A DNA stretch of 64,000 bases. Source: Candidatus Woesearchaeota archaeon. GTDB lineage: Archaea; Nanobdellota; Nanobdellia; Woesearchaeales; UBA11576. The notes beneath the pieces were generated by a model. That model searched no databases and was not told where the DNA came from. It was given only the letters and a program-made list of their open reading frames with translations. Made by a program: the position numbers and the translations under genes. Below, piece after piece: positions 26,807-35,986 of the stretch; positions within the stretch are counted from its first letter, which is position 1; each line of letters opens with the position of its first letter. Location: NCBI GenBank assembly GCA_018668595.1, contig JABJCP010000001.1:62001-126000 (forward strand). Direction: 5' to 3'.

Positions 26807-27136
26807 ATGAAAAATCAACAACAAAAAATAATTAAATTTGAAACTGAATTAAGCGAATTATTAGCAAAAATGTTAATAGGAAAAAAGAAAAAAGGACCCG
26901 ATATAAGTTGTAATAGTTGTGCCGAAATATTTCCTGAACAAATGAAAAAATTAACAGGACCTTACTGCGTTGACTGTTATAGGGAAACAAATTTTGGGAT
27001 TGCTCCTACGTCAGTAATTTTCCAAGACGAAAAACGATACGCTAAAGGATGCTCACAAACCTACACAAACATTTTTGACAATGAACCAAATCCTAGCTGG
27101 GAGAATGCAGTTAGAGCACTTGAAGAGGTAGAATGA
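26807..27136 (+). CDS. Small zinc-ribbon protein
   Basis: 109 residues from the ATG at 26807, which has 'ACGGAGGAC' upstream; the ATG at 26783 lacks this. 'ISCNSCAEIF' and 'GPYCVDCYRE' form a CxxC-x~19-CxxC zinc ribbon (about 35-62). The N-terminal 25 residues are a charged helix. The remainder has one more Cys and Trp-containing 'PNPSWENAVRALEEVE'. Its last codons overlap the next start (27133) by 4 nt, so translation is coupled to the membrane protein. Function unknown. Confidence 0.65.
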   Translation: MKNQQQKIIKFETELSELLAKMLIGKKKKGPDISCNSCAEIFPEQMKKLTGPYCVDCYRETNFGIAPTSVIFQDEKRYAKGCSQTYTNIFDNEPNPSWENAVRALEEVE

Positions 27137-27699
27137 TAATGATCAACCCAGATACTGCTGTTCAAATAATGATTTTTGGTACTGCCGTAACATTAGGCAT
27201 CGGAACTTTTACTATGATAGACGAGTATGCTGCAAATAAACGATTCAATAAACTAATAATTAATAGCGCATTAGCAGCAGTAAATGAGTTAGAAAATAAA
27301 ATTAGAGATTCAAACCGAGAAGCTGAAAAGCAAAAACAAATGCAAAATGACAAACAACTCAATTCTGCAATTATTCCAAATTCATCTAATCAAAAATTAA
27401 CTGCAACAATAAATGACGTTCAACCTAGAACAATAAATTATGTTTGTGATAATGAATATTTGAGTACGTCAATATCTTTAATCAGTGCACAAGATGGTCT
27501 TGGAAACTATGTTTTTATCAAAACTGGTTTTGATTTTGTAGAAAAAAAAGTTGCCAATATTAAATTTCAAGAATTAAAAAACAACAAAATAAGTATTGAT
27601 CAACTAATTAAATTAACTAAGGGACAAAACTGCAAATATTCCAACAATGAAGTCGTACATGCAAAAGGAATTGTAAAGCAAATAACTTATGAATTATAA
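27133..27699 (+). CDS. Membrane-anchored paralog 1 (I-x-Y-[DE]-L family)
   Basis: 188 residues: one N-terminal membrane helix (about 9-29), a charged coiled stalk (about 45-75), then a beta-rich domain ending 'IVKQITYEL'. The same domain plan and C-terminal signature occur in the next two proteins and in the lipoprotein at 51708: 'KKVANIKFQELKNNKISIDQ' here parallels 'KKVARINFILVVNQNITAGD' there. The topology puts the domain outside the cell if the N-terminus stays inside. The start overlaps the zinc-ribbon stop. No known family name. Confidence 0.6.
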   Translation: MIMINPDTAVQIMIFGTAVTLGIGTFTMIDEYAANKRFNKLIINSALAAVNELENKIRDSNREAEKQKQMQNDKQLNSAIIPNSSNQKLTATINDVQPRTINYVCDNEYLSTSISLISAQDGLGNYVFIKTGFDFVEKKVANIKFQELKNNKISIDQLIKLTKGQNCKYSNNEVVHAKGIVKQITYEL

Positions 27700-27710
27700 C
27701 TAAATTTAAA

Positions 27711-28235
27711 ATGAGACTTAAAGATTTATGCCTTGAAGATGGAATAATTATAGGCTGCGGTGCAGCAATGATTGTTGCAATAGGAATTATGATGTTTATG
27801 CCTACCGATAAATCGTCAGAACAAGAAAAAAAAGAAGAAAGTAGTCAATCTGAAAATAAAGAAACAAAAGAAGAACCTATTAAACCAGCAGTAGATAATA
27901 TTTATGAATCAGAAAAAGAAATAACCACATTAGTTAATATTTACGATATTCAACATTTTAATATTCCTTATTTAAAACAAGATGATTCATTTGGAGGATT
28001 AATTCAATTAACCGGCGTGTTTTCAAAAGAGTATGATCAAAAACACATTTTAATAATCCCCCAAACACAACTTGTCGAGAAAGGTCCTGCAAATATCACA
28101 TATGAAAAGTTCAATAATGGTAAAATAAATACAACTTATTTAACTAAACAATATGGCTGTGCATTATGTAAACCCATACAACCTACTGATCTCAAAGCAA
28201 CAGGATTAGTTAAAAAAATTAGTTATGATTTATAG
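27711..28235 (+). CDS. Membrane-anchored paralog 2
   Basis: 174 residues: membrane helix about 11-29 ('IIIGCGAAMIVAIGIMMFM'), an acidic Glu/Lys linker, then the shared domain ('VNIYDIQHFNIPYLKQDD' to the end 'LVKKISYDL'). 'GCALCKP' places a CxxC in the same loop where paralog 1 has one Cys. 11 nt separate it from the previous gene; no Shine-Dalgarno sequence is apparent. Confidence 0.6.
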   Translation: MRLKDLCLEDGIIIGCGAAMIVAIGIMMFMPTDKSSEQEKKEESSQSENKETKEEPIKPAVDNIYESEKEITTLVNIYDIQHFNIPYLKQDDSFGGLIQLTGVFSKEYDQKHILIIPQTQLVEKGPANITYEKFNNGKINTTYLTKQYGCALCKPIQPTDLKATGLVKKISYDL

Positions 28236-28246
28236 AGGTTATGTTA

Positions 28247-28801
28247 ATGAGCATACTTAAAGATTGGGATTGGACGACCATAGGAGTTTGCGTTACATCC
28301 CTCAGCATAATCATAGTAGGAATTTCAATTAAAGCAAATAAACAGGCTAAGATAACAAACGAAAAATATTGTCAAAACATTAAAAAACAAATAGTAGAAA
28401 CTAGCGATCTAATAAATGAACACGTTAACAAATATATTAAACAAACTAATTTTCTCGACACTTATCTCGATTTAACACATCAAACACAAACAGAAAAAAA
28501 ACTGGTTCAAATCACAGATGTTCAACATAGAAATTTCACATATACTCAAAATCGCAAGTTAAAAGAATTTCCATGTTTATTAATTCAAACTAAAAATAAT
28601 CTAGAAAAACAAGTATTTCTGTACCCATCTACAGATTTTGTAGCAAAAGAAATTGCAACAATATATTATCTGTCTTCATTAAGTAAACAAGTAAAGATAG
28701 AGGATCTAGTCAAGTTAACTGAAGATATTGATGCGGATTGCTTATCAAACAATTTAATTAAAACTGAAGGGATTATAACTAAAATAGAATATGCATTTTA
28801 A
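28247..28801 (+). CDS. Membrane-anchored paralog 3
   Basis: 184 residues from the ATG at 28247 (GAGGTT upstream; an ATG at 28241 is possible). A membrane helix lies at about 12-29, then a helical stalk, then the shared domain: 'VQITDVQHRNFTYTQNRKL' parallels 'VNIYDIQHFNIPYLKQDD' of paralog 2, ending 'IITKIEYAF'. Three such genes in tandem point to local duplication with strong divergence. Confidence 0.6.
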   Translation: MSILKDWDWTTIGVCVTSLSIIIVGISIKANKQAKITNEKYCQNIKKQIVETSDLINEHVNKYIKQTNFLDTYLDLTHQTQTEKKLVQITDVQHRNFTYTQNRKLKEFPCLLIQTKNNLEKQVFLYPSTDFVAKEIATIYYLSSLSKQVKIEDLVKLTEDIDADCLSNNLIKTEGIITKIEYAF

Positions 28802-28810
28802 AATATCAAA

Positions 28811-30058
28811 ATGATAATAGATGATTCCAATATGGACCCTGTCTTTCAAGAAATATATTTTCAAACCGCAAAGAGCGCAAAAAATTTAGATACTATAATA
28901 CAAAATTTAAAGATATTTTATAGAGAAGATTATTTGAAACCTATATTTGAATTTCATAATAACGGGTCTCTTAAATTTATAAGAGAAGAACTCGACAAAA
29001 TAAATACTCAAACAACATATCCTGCCCCTCATCTGTTAAGTATTGATTCAAAAATAAGCCTTTTTGAAAATAGTTTAGACGAGTGTAAATACGGAAGGAT
29101 TTTAGATGCTTTTACAATACATGATTTAATTTTCCTAACAAGAGAAATTTCTAAATATCCCCTCGACACGCGTTCAATTGTAAAATCCAAACAAACAAAA
29201 AAAGATCGCAAATATGAAATGGAAAAAAATGCTCGAGTTAGACTAACCTACGAACAGTTAAATGAATTAAAATCTAGAGCTGATTTTTTTCAGAGTAGTT
29301 TACATCCAAGAACCCCTGAAGAATATAAACGTAAAAATAGAACATCAAATAATATAATATATAAATTAACAAAAAAACAATTAACTCAGTTCATATCTGA
29401 CGTGAATAATTTTTATTTTTATGCTCCACAACCACTTGATCAAGATTGTGTTGCAAATAGTGAAAATACATTTTGTGAAAAATTTCCTGGTGCAGTGTTA
29501 AAAACCCCATTTATTTATGTAAACTCAATAAAGAAAACTATTTATGAAATATTATCTGATCATATTGAAGATCCTGAATTATTTCAAATATATGTTAAAT
29601 TAAAAGATTATTATGAAACTAATAAAGATCAATATGGTTCATTTAATCCTTATGAAAAATCTACGTTTGAAAACTACGAAACAAATCTTTTTAAAAATAG
29701 GCTAAATCAAATTGCAGGAGTTAAACAGTGCCTTACGGCTTACCTGAGGGGTCAAGATTTTGTCTATAGAACTTATAATTTTGGTTGTCCTATTTGTTTA
29801 GAAGAACACGCATTAAAAGTTGATATTTCAAATAAATCAAAATATCCATTTAAACTTATTTCAGATTTAGCTGATGGTTTAAGTATAAGAGAAATATCAG
29901 AAAATGAACTCGCGCTGGATCAACAAAGTATGAGACATCAAGTATATTCATTAGCAACAAAGTTATTAAACAAAGAGCTAAGATATATTTTTTCTAGCAG
30001 TTCTTTACACGAGCTAACGTCTCGACATATTCGAGTAATTCCTCGTGTGCCTGACTAA
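28811..30058 (+). CDS. Large unknown protein with LuxR-like HTH near the C-terminus
   Basis: 415 residues, soluble. 'FGCPICLEEHALKVD' (about 320-334) is a CPxC site. Residues about 347-388, 'LADGLSIREISENELALD' followed by 'SMRHQVYSLATKLL', follow the LuxR/GerE HTH pattern (hydrophobic spacing, G-x-S-x-x-E-I, recognition helix with R-H-Q-V). The rest is unrecognised. It closes the tight gene run from 26099, 10 nt after paralog 3. DNA binding is inferred, not shown. The C-terminal extension 'HIRVIPRVPD' is unusual for that domain. Confidence 0.55.
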   Translation: MIIDDSNMDPVFQEIYFQTAKSAKNLDTIIQNLKIFYREDYLKPIFEFHNNGSLKFIREELDKINTQTTYPAPHLLSIDSKISLFENSLDECKYGRILDAFTIHDLIFLTREISKYPLDTRSIVKSKQTKKDRKYEMEKNARVRLTYEQLNELKSRADFFQSSLHPRTPEEYKRKNRTSNNIIYKLTKKQLTQFISDVNNFYFYAPQPLDQDCVANSENTFCEKFPGAVLKTPFIYVNSIKKTIYEILSDHIEDPELFQIYVKLKDYYETNKDQYGSFNPYEKSTFENYETNLFKNRLNQIAGVKQCLTAYLRGQDFVYRTYNFGCPICLEEHALKVDISNKSKYPFKLISDLADGLSIREISENELALDQQSMRHQVYSLATKLLNKELRYIFSSSSLHELTSRHIRVIPRVPD

Positions 30059-30335
30059 ACAAAAAACTGAGCCAAATTTATTTAACCAGCTCTTTAAGCA
30101 AATTAAGTTCTAAAACTATTCTAATTATTCCTCGCAGGCCATAAACCATATAGAATCTAAAAATGTTTGAATACTTCCCCGATAAAAGACTTAAGAATCA
30201 ATTTGTCTTAGCTAAGATAACTAAGCATTATTAAGTTATGATTCTCAAACTTAAACATAAGTCATAGTTATGCATAAACAAAAAAAGCTTTGTAAATTCA
30301 GTTTATATGTTTAATAAAATTAAAGGAGAGCTAAA
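30059..30335. other. Intergenic region upstream of cupin gene
   Basis: About 280 nt with a 12-bp palindrome TCTTAGCTAAGA (about 30207-30218), flanked by AGAATCA (about 30193) and TGATTCT (about 30239), which can pair. CATAA-N7-TTATG ends at 30272, 30 nt before a TTATAT box at 30303. The last fits the promoter of the cupin gene. Confidence 0.45.
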
Positions 30336-30677
30336 ATGTTAATAACAACATCAAATCTTGAGAAAAAAACTAATTCTACATCCTGTGTTGTCGAAGAATA
30401 TAAATTTAATAAAAAAAATGCGAGTTTAGCTAAAGCAACCATTAAAGGTAGATATCCTGAAAAAGGATTTGCAGTAAATGATGAATGTGATATGATATAT
30501 TATGCATTATCTGGAACTTGCGAAATTCATTATAAAGATAACATTTACAAAATATCTAAAGGCGACGCATGCTTAATTGAAAAAAAAAATATGTATTGGG
30601 TTGAAGGCACTATCGAGTTATTAATATTTAATTCTCCTGCGTGGCACATTAATCAATATAGGCAATTAAATAAATAA
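30336..30677 (+). CDS. Cupin-like small protein
   Basis: 113 residues with 'AAAGGAGAG' before the ATG. It is predicted to be a single beta-barrel; 'GRYPEKGFAVNDECDMIYYA' and 'YKDNIYKISKGDACLIEKK' follow the two cupin motifs (G..P.G..... and G-D-x-x-x-I/L-x). The canonical metal-binding His residues are not conserved ('EIHYKDN' has one His), so it may be a non-metal cupin. It is the sister of the start-less frame at 25612. Family resemblance is to small cupin-2 proteins; ligand unknown. Confidence 0.6.
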   Translation: MLITTSNLEKKTNSTSCVVEEYKFNKKNASLAKATIKGRYPEKGFAVNDECDMIYYALSGTCEIHYKDNIYKISKGDACLIEKKNMYWVEGTIELLIFNSPAWHINQYRQLNK

Positions 30678-30833
30678 ATAAATTTGATTATTTATTGCAT
30701 TAGTTCTAAATAGTATTAATCAATACTACACCAATTTATAACTAAGTTGTTAGTACTTAGGAGTTGTTAAATACTAAATGTATGTTAACCACAAACAAAA
30801 AAATAATACATAAAAAAAAATGGTGCAATAAAA

Positions 30834-31439
30834 ATGGAAAAATTAAAACAAATTATACAAACTAATATTCAAGGCGATGTATTCGAAATGGATCAATCAT
30901 CCGAATCAGCAGATCCAGAACAAGAAATTAAAGATTATTTTAATAACTTAAGTATGGTCAGTTTAAATCCATCTGAATCTTTAGAAAGAAAATGTCAAGT
31001 AATATCCAACTTATATTCTGATTTAACTGATGTTAATAATGAATTCAAAAACATATTGAATACAGTCACTGAAGATCTTAAAAAATATGAAGATGTAAAC
31101 CAACCAAAATTAATCAACATAGTTACTGAATTATCAGCATATGTGACTAAACTAAGTAAGTTAAGAACTATTTTAATATCAACTGATAAAAAACTAGAAG
31201 AAATTTATCCAATAAATGAAGAGTCAAGTCTTGTTGATTTAGATGTCTCTGAACTCGCAAAAGAGAATGTACTAAACACAGTAATTAATTCAGCAAAACG
31301 TTATGTCCGAAATGAAACAGGACAAATAGAAACTGCATTAAAAATTATAGGCGGCAAACCTAATTCAGAAAACATAGTTTTAGAGAGTTCTTATGCTAAA
31401 TTCGCATATGCTGTTTCAAAAAAATTGAGCGAGTTATAA
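30834..31439 (+). CDS. Helical protein, unknown
   Basis: 201 residues, acidic and all-alpha, beginning 'MEKLKQIIQTNIQGDVFEMD'. 'GGTG' lies 9 nt upstream of the ATG. A hairpin TAGTATT-AATC-AATACTA (about 30711-30728) and a TATA-like 'ATTTATAACTAAG' precede it. No motif recognised. Followed 3 nt later by the gene at 31443, so the pair is coupled. Confidence 0.55.
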   Translation: MEKLKQIIQTNIQGDVFEMDQSSESADPEQEIKDYFNNLSMVSLNPSESLERKCQVISNLYSDLTDVNNEFKNILNTVTEDLKKYEDVNQPKLINIVTELSAYVTKLSKLRTILISTDKKLEEIYPINEESSLVDLDVSELAKENVLNTVINSAKRYVRNETGQIETALKIIGGKPNSENIVLESSYAKFAYAVSKKLSEL

Positions 31440-31442
31440 AAA

Positions 31443-31925
31443 ATGTTTAATTTTTCTTTTTTTAAAAAGTCAAAAAAGTCAGAACCTGTGAGAGATTTTG
31501 CACTTGTTAGAAATAATTCTGTCGTTGCATTATATGTTACGAATCCTGAAATGTTAAACAGAGGATATTTTGACGATATAGGTAAGCCTTTTTTATTTTG
31601 GACGCAAGAACCAAACAGACGTTCAAAAGATTCTGTTACAGGTTTATATTGCGAAGGATTAAAGGGACTTCCAGTTTATGTTGGAACGCATCACTCATTA
31701 GAACAGTTTATTTCAGGAAGAAATTTAACATCAGATATTCCTGAAATTATGGTTGTAAGAGGAGAAGAAGTTCCCGAAACTAGAATTTGCAGGAGTTATG
31801 TTCCTTTTTCAGGAGGAGTTTATCACGAGTGGGATGTTGGAGAATATCTTAACGGGAAAAGACACATCAGAACAAATATTGAATCTCTTAAAGAAATGAT
31901 AAATTCAGTTCCTAGTAGGCTTTAA
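31443..31925 (+). CDS. Unknown soluble protein with basic-hydrophobic N-terminus
   Basis: 160 residues. It begins 'MFNFSFFKKSKKSEP', an amphipathic basic segment like the tails described for other proteins here but at the N-terminus. The rest looks like an alpha/beta fold ('PFLFWTQEPNRRSKDSVTGL', 'PVYVGTHHSLEQFISG', 'EIMVVRGEEVPETRICRSYV'). Coupled to 30834. No family recognised. Confidence 0.55.
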   Translation: MFNFSFFKKSKKSEPVRDFALVRNNSVVALYVTNPEMLNRGYFDDIGKPFLFWTQEPNRRSKDSVTGLYCEGLKGLPVYVGTHHSLEQFISGRNLTSDIPEIMVVRGEEVPETRICRSYVPFSGGVYHEWDVGEYLNGKRHIRTNIESLKEMINSVPSRL

Positions 31926-32008
31926 TTTTTTATTAAATTATTTTACTTTTTTAATTTTGTTTAGGTAACTTTTTTTTAATTATTTTTTAATTATTTGTTA
32001 ATTATTTT

Positions 32009-32767
32009 TTAATTGGTTTGATAATCTTCTTTTTTCTTTGCATTTTTCCACATTACCTTAAACTGATTTCTATACGACTCAGCAACATCCGGATTATCTA
32101 TTACTATTGCTATTGGAGGTTCAGCAGTCCAGATAAACATCACAACAATATCCTTAAAAATCATTGTATCTGTCGGACTATGATGCTCTTTAGGATGAAA
32201 CTTTGCTTCGCCAACAAAATCTTTAAGATATTTTGGATTTTTAAGTAATAAATCTTCATTAAAAATACATTTTGCATTTATTTTCCAATTTTTTTTCTTT
32301 TCTTGCCAAATATAAAAATAAGGACCTAAAATTTTTCCAAACAAACCTGAAACTCCAAAATCAAGATACTCTCCCCCATATTTTAATTCATCAAGTATTT
32401 CTTCGCAAACAGATTTAATTTTTTTAACTCCTGAATAAACTCTAACTTCTTGTTTTCGTTGATTTTTTTCTTTTAATTCAATAAGTGCAGGGATAATTGA
32501 ATTTACTTGTTCTTCCTGCTCTTCTAGAAGTTCCAAGAGTATTTCAGGACTTGTTGCTTCAAATTCTCTCTTTCCTGATTTAGAAACATAACATGCAAGT
32601 CCTTTCTCAATTAATTTTTGCAATATTTGATATGCTGTCGCACGATGAAGTTTTGTTTTTTTAATAATTGGCCCTGCCAAAGTCAGTCCAGTCTCTAAAA
32701 GTGCTAAATATACTTTTGACTCTGCAGGTGTAAGTCCTAATTCCTCAAGTATTTTTTCTTCGTCCAT
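32009..32767 (-). CDS. TrmB-family transcription regulator 1
   Basis: 252 residues. A winged-helix domain (1-70) with 'LGLTPAESKVYLALLETG' and 'LHRATAYQILQKLIEKGL' is typical of TrmB, followed by a short coiled coil and a ligand-sensing domain ('VRVYSGVKKIKSVCEEIL', 'FKDIVVMFIWTAEPPIAIVI'). TrmB proteins control sugar or other metabolic genes in archaea; no transporter is adjacent. It follows its paralog (32801) by 33 nt on the same strand. Confidence 0.9.
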   Translation of the reverse strand: MDEEKILEELGLTPAESKVYLALLETGLTLAGPIIKKTKLHRATAYQILQKLIEKGLACYVSKSGKREFEATSPEILLELLEEQEEQVNSIIPALIELKEKNQRKQEVRVYSGVKKIKSVCEEILDELKYGGEYLDFGVSGLFGKILGPYFYIWQEKKKNWKINAKCIFNEDLLLKNPKYLKDFVGEAKFHPKEHHSPTDTMIFKDIVVMFIWTAEPPIAIVIDNPDVAESYRNQFKVMWKNAKKKEDYQTN

Positions 32768-32800
32768 ATTATCATCAATGTTAAATACACTATTTTTTAT

Positions 32801-33550
32801 TTAGTTAATTTTTATTTTTTCTGAATCAGACCACATAAGATCAAATTGATTCTTGTATCCTTTAGCATTCTCTTCATTTTTAATTAATATTGCAATAGGA
32901 GGATTTCCATTCCACACAAACAACACAACAGTATCTTTGTAAATTAATGTACCAATAGGAGTTGGAAACTCATCTTTATTTATTTTATACAATCCTTTTG
33001 CAGCTTTGAAATAAGTAGGAACTTTATTCTTTAAAGATCTATTAAGTATTCTTTTTATCTTAATCTTTTTATTTGTCAATCTTTCATTCCAAGTAGTAGC
33101 ATAATTACCAACTATTTTTCCAAAAGAACCTTCAGCTCCAAAAGAACACAAGTAATCTTTTTCATCAAGTTCTCTTAATATTCTTTCACAAACACTTTTC
33201 ATTCCTCTTGCCCACGAATATACTTGTATTTCTTGATCTTGTTTACTAAATTGTTTTTTGCCAATTAGTTTTGGAAGAATTGTATTCAATTGCTTTTTTT
33301 TGGCATTAATAATCTCAATAAGAACTCTCGGATCTTCAGCTTCGTAATAGCTCATCGAATCTTTAATTGTTTTTTTTACTAATCCTTTTTTAATTAATCT
33401 ATTTATTATTTGATATGCAGTACCCCTATGGAGTCCTGCTTTTTTTATTATTCTTCCTACAGGAGTTGATCCAGTATTAAACAAAACATAATATATTTTA
33501 GACTCAAGTTCTGATAATCCTACTGATTCCAATATTCTAACAATATCCAT
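32801..33550 (-). CDS. TrmB-family transcription regulator 2
   Basis: 249 residues, tandem paralog of 32009: winged helix with 'VGLSELESKIYYVLFNTG' and 'LHRGTAYQIINRLIKKGL', then the same effector domain ('IQVYSWARGMKSVCERIL', 'YKDTVVLFVWNGNPPIAILI'). Side-by-side duplicated TrmB genes could form heterodimers or divide targets. Leaderless start is likely: no ribosome binding site and a TATA-like element (ATATTTAAATTT on the coding strand) just upstream. Confidence 0.9.
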   Translation of the reverse strand: MDIVRILESVGLSELESKIYYVLFNTGSTPVGRIIKKAGLHRGTAYQIINRLIKKGLVKKTIKDSMSYYEAEDPRVLIEIINAKKKQLNTILPKLIGKKQFSKQDQEIQVYSWARGMKSVCERILRELDEKDYLCSFGAEGSFGKIVGNYATTWNERLTNKKIKIKRILNRSLKNKVPTYFKAAKGLYKINKDEFPTPIGTLIYKDTVVLFVWNGNPPIAILIKNEENAKGYKNQFDLMWSDSEKIKIN

Positions 33551-33879
33551 AATGTTAAGAATGCCTGCTACATATTTAAATTTTTCTATTTGTAATCCTA
33601 GTTAATACAACACAATATTACAATGCAAACTAAACATCGAATTAATAAAAAATCATCTGAAAATATAATTTAATAGTAATTAACGCCTTATTGTCCTAAT
33701 TTAAAGACCAGAATAGACGCAATTAAACTATTTTTTGATTTGATTCTATTAATAGCAGTATTCAATAAGACTACACTGTTATAAATATGAGCTCAAAATA
33801 CTACTAGATAGTGGTTAAGAAAAATAAGGTGTGGCTACAACATTATAATAAAAACGAATTAAAAAAAGAGGTGAACATT
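33551..33879. other. Intergenic region, divergent promoters
   Basis: About 330 nt. A TATA-like TTATAAATA at 33779-33787 would start the lipoprotein message near 33809, leaving a 70-nt leader. An in-frame GTG at 33811 could extend the lipoprotein N-terminus but would destroy its signal peptide. No strong hairpin seen. Confidence 0.5.
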
Positions 33880-34164
33880 ATGAACTATAAAAAACTAATT
33901 GCAGGTGCTACAATCGCATTAAGTTGTTTGGCTGGTTGTACACAAAATACACTAACGCAAAATAACAGAAAACCAAACTATGGCCCTTCAAATGAAACAA
34001 TTAACTCAGTATTATCAGATTCATCTTATGTGCAACTTGCAAAACCTGCAATTGTATACGAATCAGCATTTGGAGAAAATTTAAATAATGAATTTGTGGA
34101 TACAAAGAAAAATAAAAAATCCAGACGTCAAAAAGCAATAGAAGACGCATTTAGAATAGAATAA
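33880..34164 (+). CDS. Small lipoprotein
   Basis: 94 residues from the ATG at 33880 with 'GAGGTGAA' upstream. The signal peptide 'MNYKKLIAGATIALSCLAGC' has the lipobox LAGC, with lipid-modifiable Cys20. The mature part is short, polar and ends in a basic helix ('KKNKKSRRQKAIEDAFRIE'). It is probably anchored outside the membrane. It precedes the large gene at 34270, 105 nt away. No family known. Confidence 0.7.
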   Translation: MNYKKLIAGATIALSCLAGCTQNTLTQNNRKPNYGPSNETINSVLSDSSYVQLAKPAIVYESAFGENLNNEFVDTKKNKKSRRQKAIEDAFRIE

Positions 34165-34269
34165 AATTAAATAAAAAAACAAAAAAGAAAAAAACAAAAT
34201 AAAAAATAGAAAAAACAAACAAAACAAACAAACAAACAAAAAATCAAAAAAAATAAAGAGGTAAAAAAA

Positions 34270-35829
34270 ATGAATTATGCATTAAAATTAGAAGAAAACA
34301 TTGAAAATCTTATCAATTCAGTTGTCGATACTCCTAAGTATCAAAGTGGAAGCAAAGGTAAAAGTATTGATAACTATATTAACAACAATTATCAAACAGA
34401 ACTTGACAAAGTAGGAGTAAAAGTTGTTGAGTATAAACAAAATGGAAACGACATGATTCGATTTTGTGAAACAAGAAAAGGCAAAGGAAATAGATTCGTT
34501 TCAAGAAAAAATGTGATGAAAAGAATCACTGCATTTTACACAATACAAGATGACACAGTAGATTATACTACTAATGACATTGCAAGAAAAGAGTTTGATC
34601 CTGTTAAAATTTCCGACGAGCTTAATCAAACCATAAAAGAACAATTAGATCTTGAAAAAAGATGCCTTAATAACACTGGTTTAATTAACAAAGTAAAACG
34701 AAATGATGCGATCAAAAAACCGCAAGAAAAAAAACCAAAAAGTAAACCGAAATATTCAAGTGAAGCATATAACAAAAGTCTAAGTATAAAAGAATTTAAA
34801 GCAAGACAAAGAGAAAAATATGCTCAAGCAATAGAGTTATTTAACAAAGAACAATTAATTGATCCGTATCAAGCTAAAAAAATTGCAGAAGAAAGTAAAA
34901 GTCTTACAGAAGATTATGTAAATAAAGCAAATGGAACAATTAACAAAATTGAAAAAGAATACAAAAACGCTCTAAAAACTAATCCAAACAAAGCAGAAGC
35001 AATTGCTTTCAAATATTTTCCAGAAAATATGCTTGAAACAGGATTTGGAGTAATTAATTTAACAAAGTATGTTAAGAGATTAACACAAAATTTAAAAATT
35101 GCAACACCTGATCAGAAAAATAGAATCGAAAATGAATTAAATGGTTTGTTGAATTGGGACGAAAACATAATTAGAAAATATGATCAACCAACTATCAACG
35201 ATTATTTAACTGCCAGAAATCTTGCTGCAAAAAATCAACAAGTTGTGTTAAATGAGTTTATATCTGAAAAACCAAAAGCACAAATCAAAGATGAATTATT
35301 ATATCTCACCACAGCATTCGAAAAGAGTCTAGCAAATCTAAATAAACCAAAAACTACAACCCCAAAAAATATAGATGGTGCTAAAAATGCTACTAAACCA
35401 AAAATAGATTCCTGGTTTACAAGTACAAGTCTAGGAAAAGATGATTTGGCTGCTGTAAGTGTTTTGAATTTCTCTAATGCATTAAACGATGAATGGTTTG
35501 AAAACGAAGAAGGATCTGAAACCACTGCTAAACCACCCTGTGATTTAGATGATTGGTACGATAATCAAACAGACACAGAATTTTCAGAACAATTAAAGTT
35601 ATTAAATCAAGACGTTGATTTTTCAGAAGATGACTACCTGACTGGCGTTCAAAAATACCAAGAATCAGGAAGTGTTGAAAGCAAAGTTGAACTGTTCGAT
35701 ACAACTCGCCAAGTACTCGCGCCAGGAAATTTTATTGGACTAATCGAAGAAGAGCCTGTTAATATATCCAGGTTTAGAATTTTAGGTCAAAGATTCAAAG
35801 GAAGAGTTAAAGAGTTTTTTAGTAATTAA
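34270..35829 (+). CDS. Large unknown protein, paralog of 37695
   Basis: 519 residues with 'AGAGGT' 8 nt upstream. It shares with 37695 an N-terminal domain ('GVKVVEYKQNGNDMIRF', then 'GKGNRFVS') and a helical module beginning 'LIDPYQAKKIAEE'. That module is present once here and twice in the paralog. A Pro/Lys-rich linker (about 152-170) and an acidic Trp-containing C-terminal third ('DDWYDNQTDTEFSE') follow. It ends in a basic segment ('ILGQRFKGRVKEFFSN'). No signal peptide. Function unknown. Confidence 0.7.
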   Translation: MNYALKLEENIENLINSVVDTPKYQSGSKGKSIDNYINNNYQTELDKVGVKVVEYKQNGNDMIRFCETRKGKGNRFVSRKNVMKRITAFYTIQDDTVDYTTNDIARKEFDPVKISDELNQTIKEQLDLEKRCLNNTGLINKVKRNDAIKKPQEKKPKSKPKYSSEAYNKSLSIKEFKARQREKYAQAIELFNKEQLIDPYQAKKIAEESKSLTEDYVNKANGTINKIEKEYKNALKTNPNKAEAIAFKYFPENMLETGFGVINLTKYVKRLTQNLKIATPDQKNRIENELNGLLNWDENIIRKYDQPTINDYLTARNLAAKNQQVVLNEFISEKPKAQIKDELLYLTTAFEKSLANLNKPKTTTPKNIDGAKNATKPKIDSWFTSTSLGKDDLAAVSVLNFSNALNDEWFENEEGSETTAKPPCDLDDWYDNQTDTEFSEQLKLLNQDVDFSEDDYLTGVQKYQESGSVESKVELFDTTRQVLAPGNFIGLIEEEPVNISRFRILGQRFKGRVKEFFSN

Positions 35830-35864
35830 AATAATGTGCTAAAACACAATTAACACTAAAAAAC

Positions 35865-35930
35865 CACCAATTGTCTCATACACCTTCTAGCTCTAACCAT
35901 AATATTAGGGGATAATTGGTGATTTTTTAA
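35865..35930 (+). terminator. Long stem-loop followed by T-run
   Basis: CACCAATTGTC (35865-35875) pairs with GATAATTGGTG (35911-35921), 11 pairs with one G-T, around a 35-nt loop. TTTTTT and TTTTTTTT tracts follow. It is the likely terminator of the 34270 gene. Confidence 0.6.
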
Positions 35931-35986
35931 TTTTTTTTAAACTATGATCATCTTAAATTAATAAACTAATTAAATGCTATAAAAAA

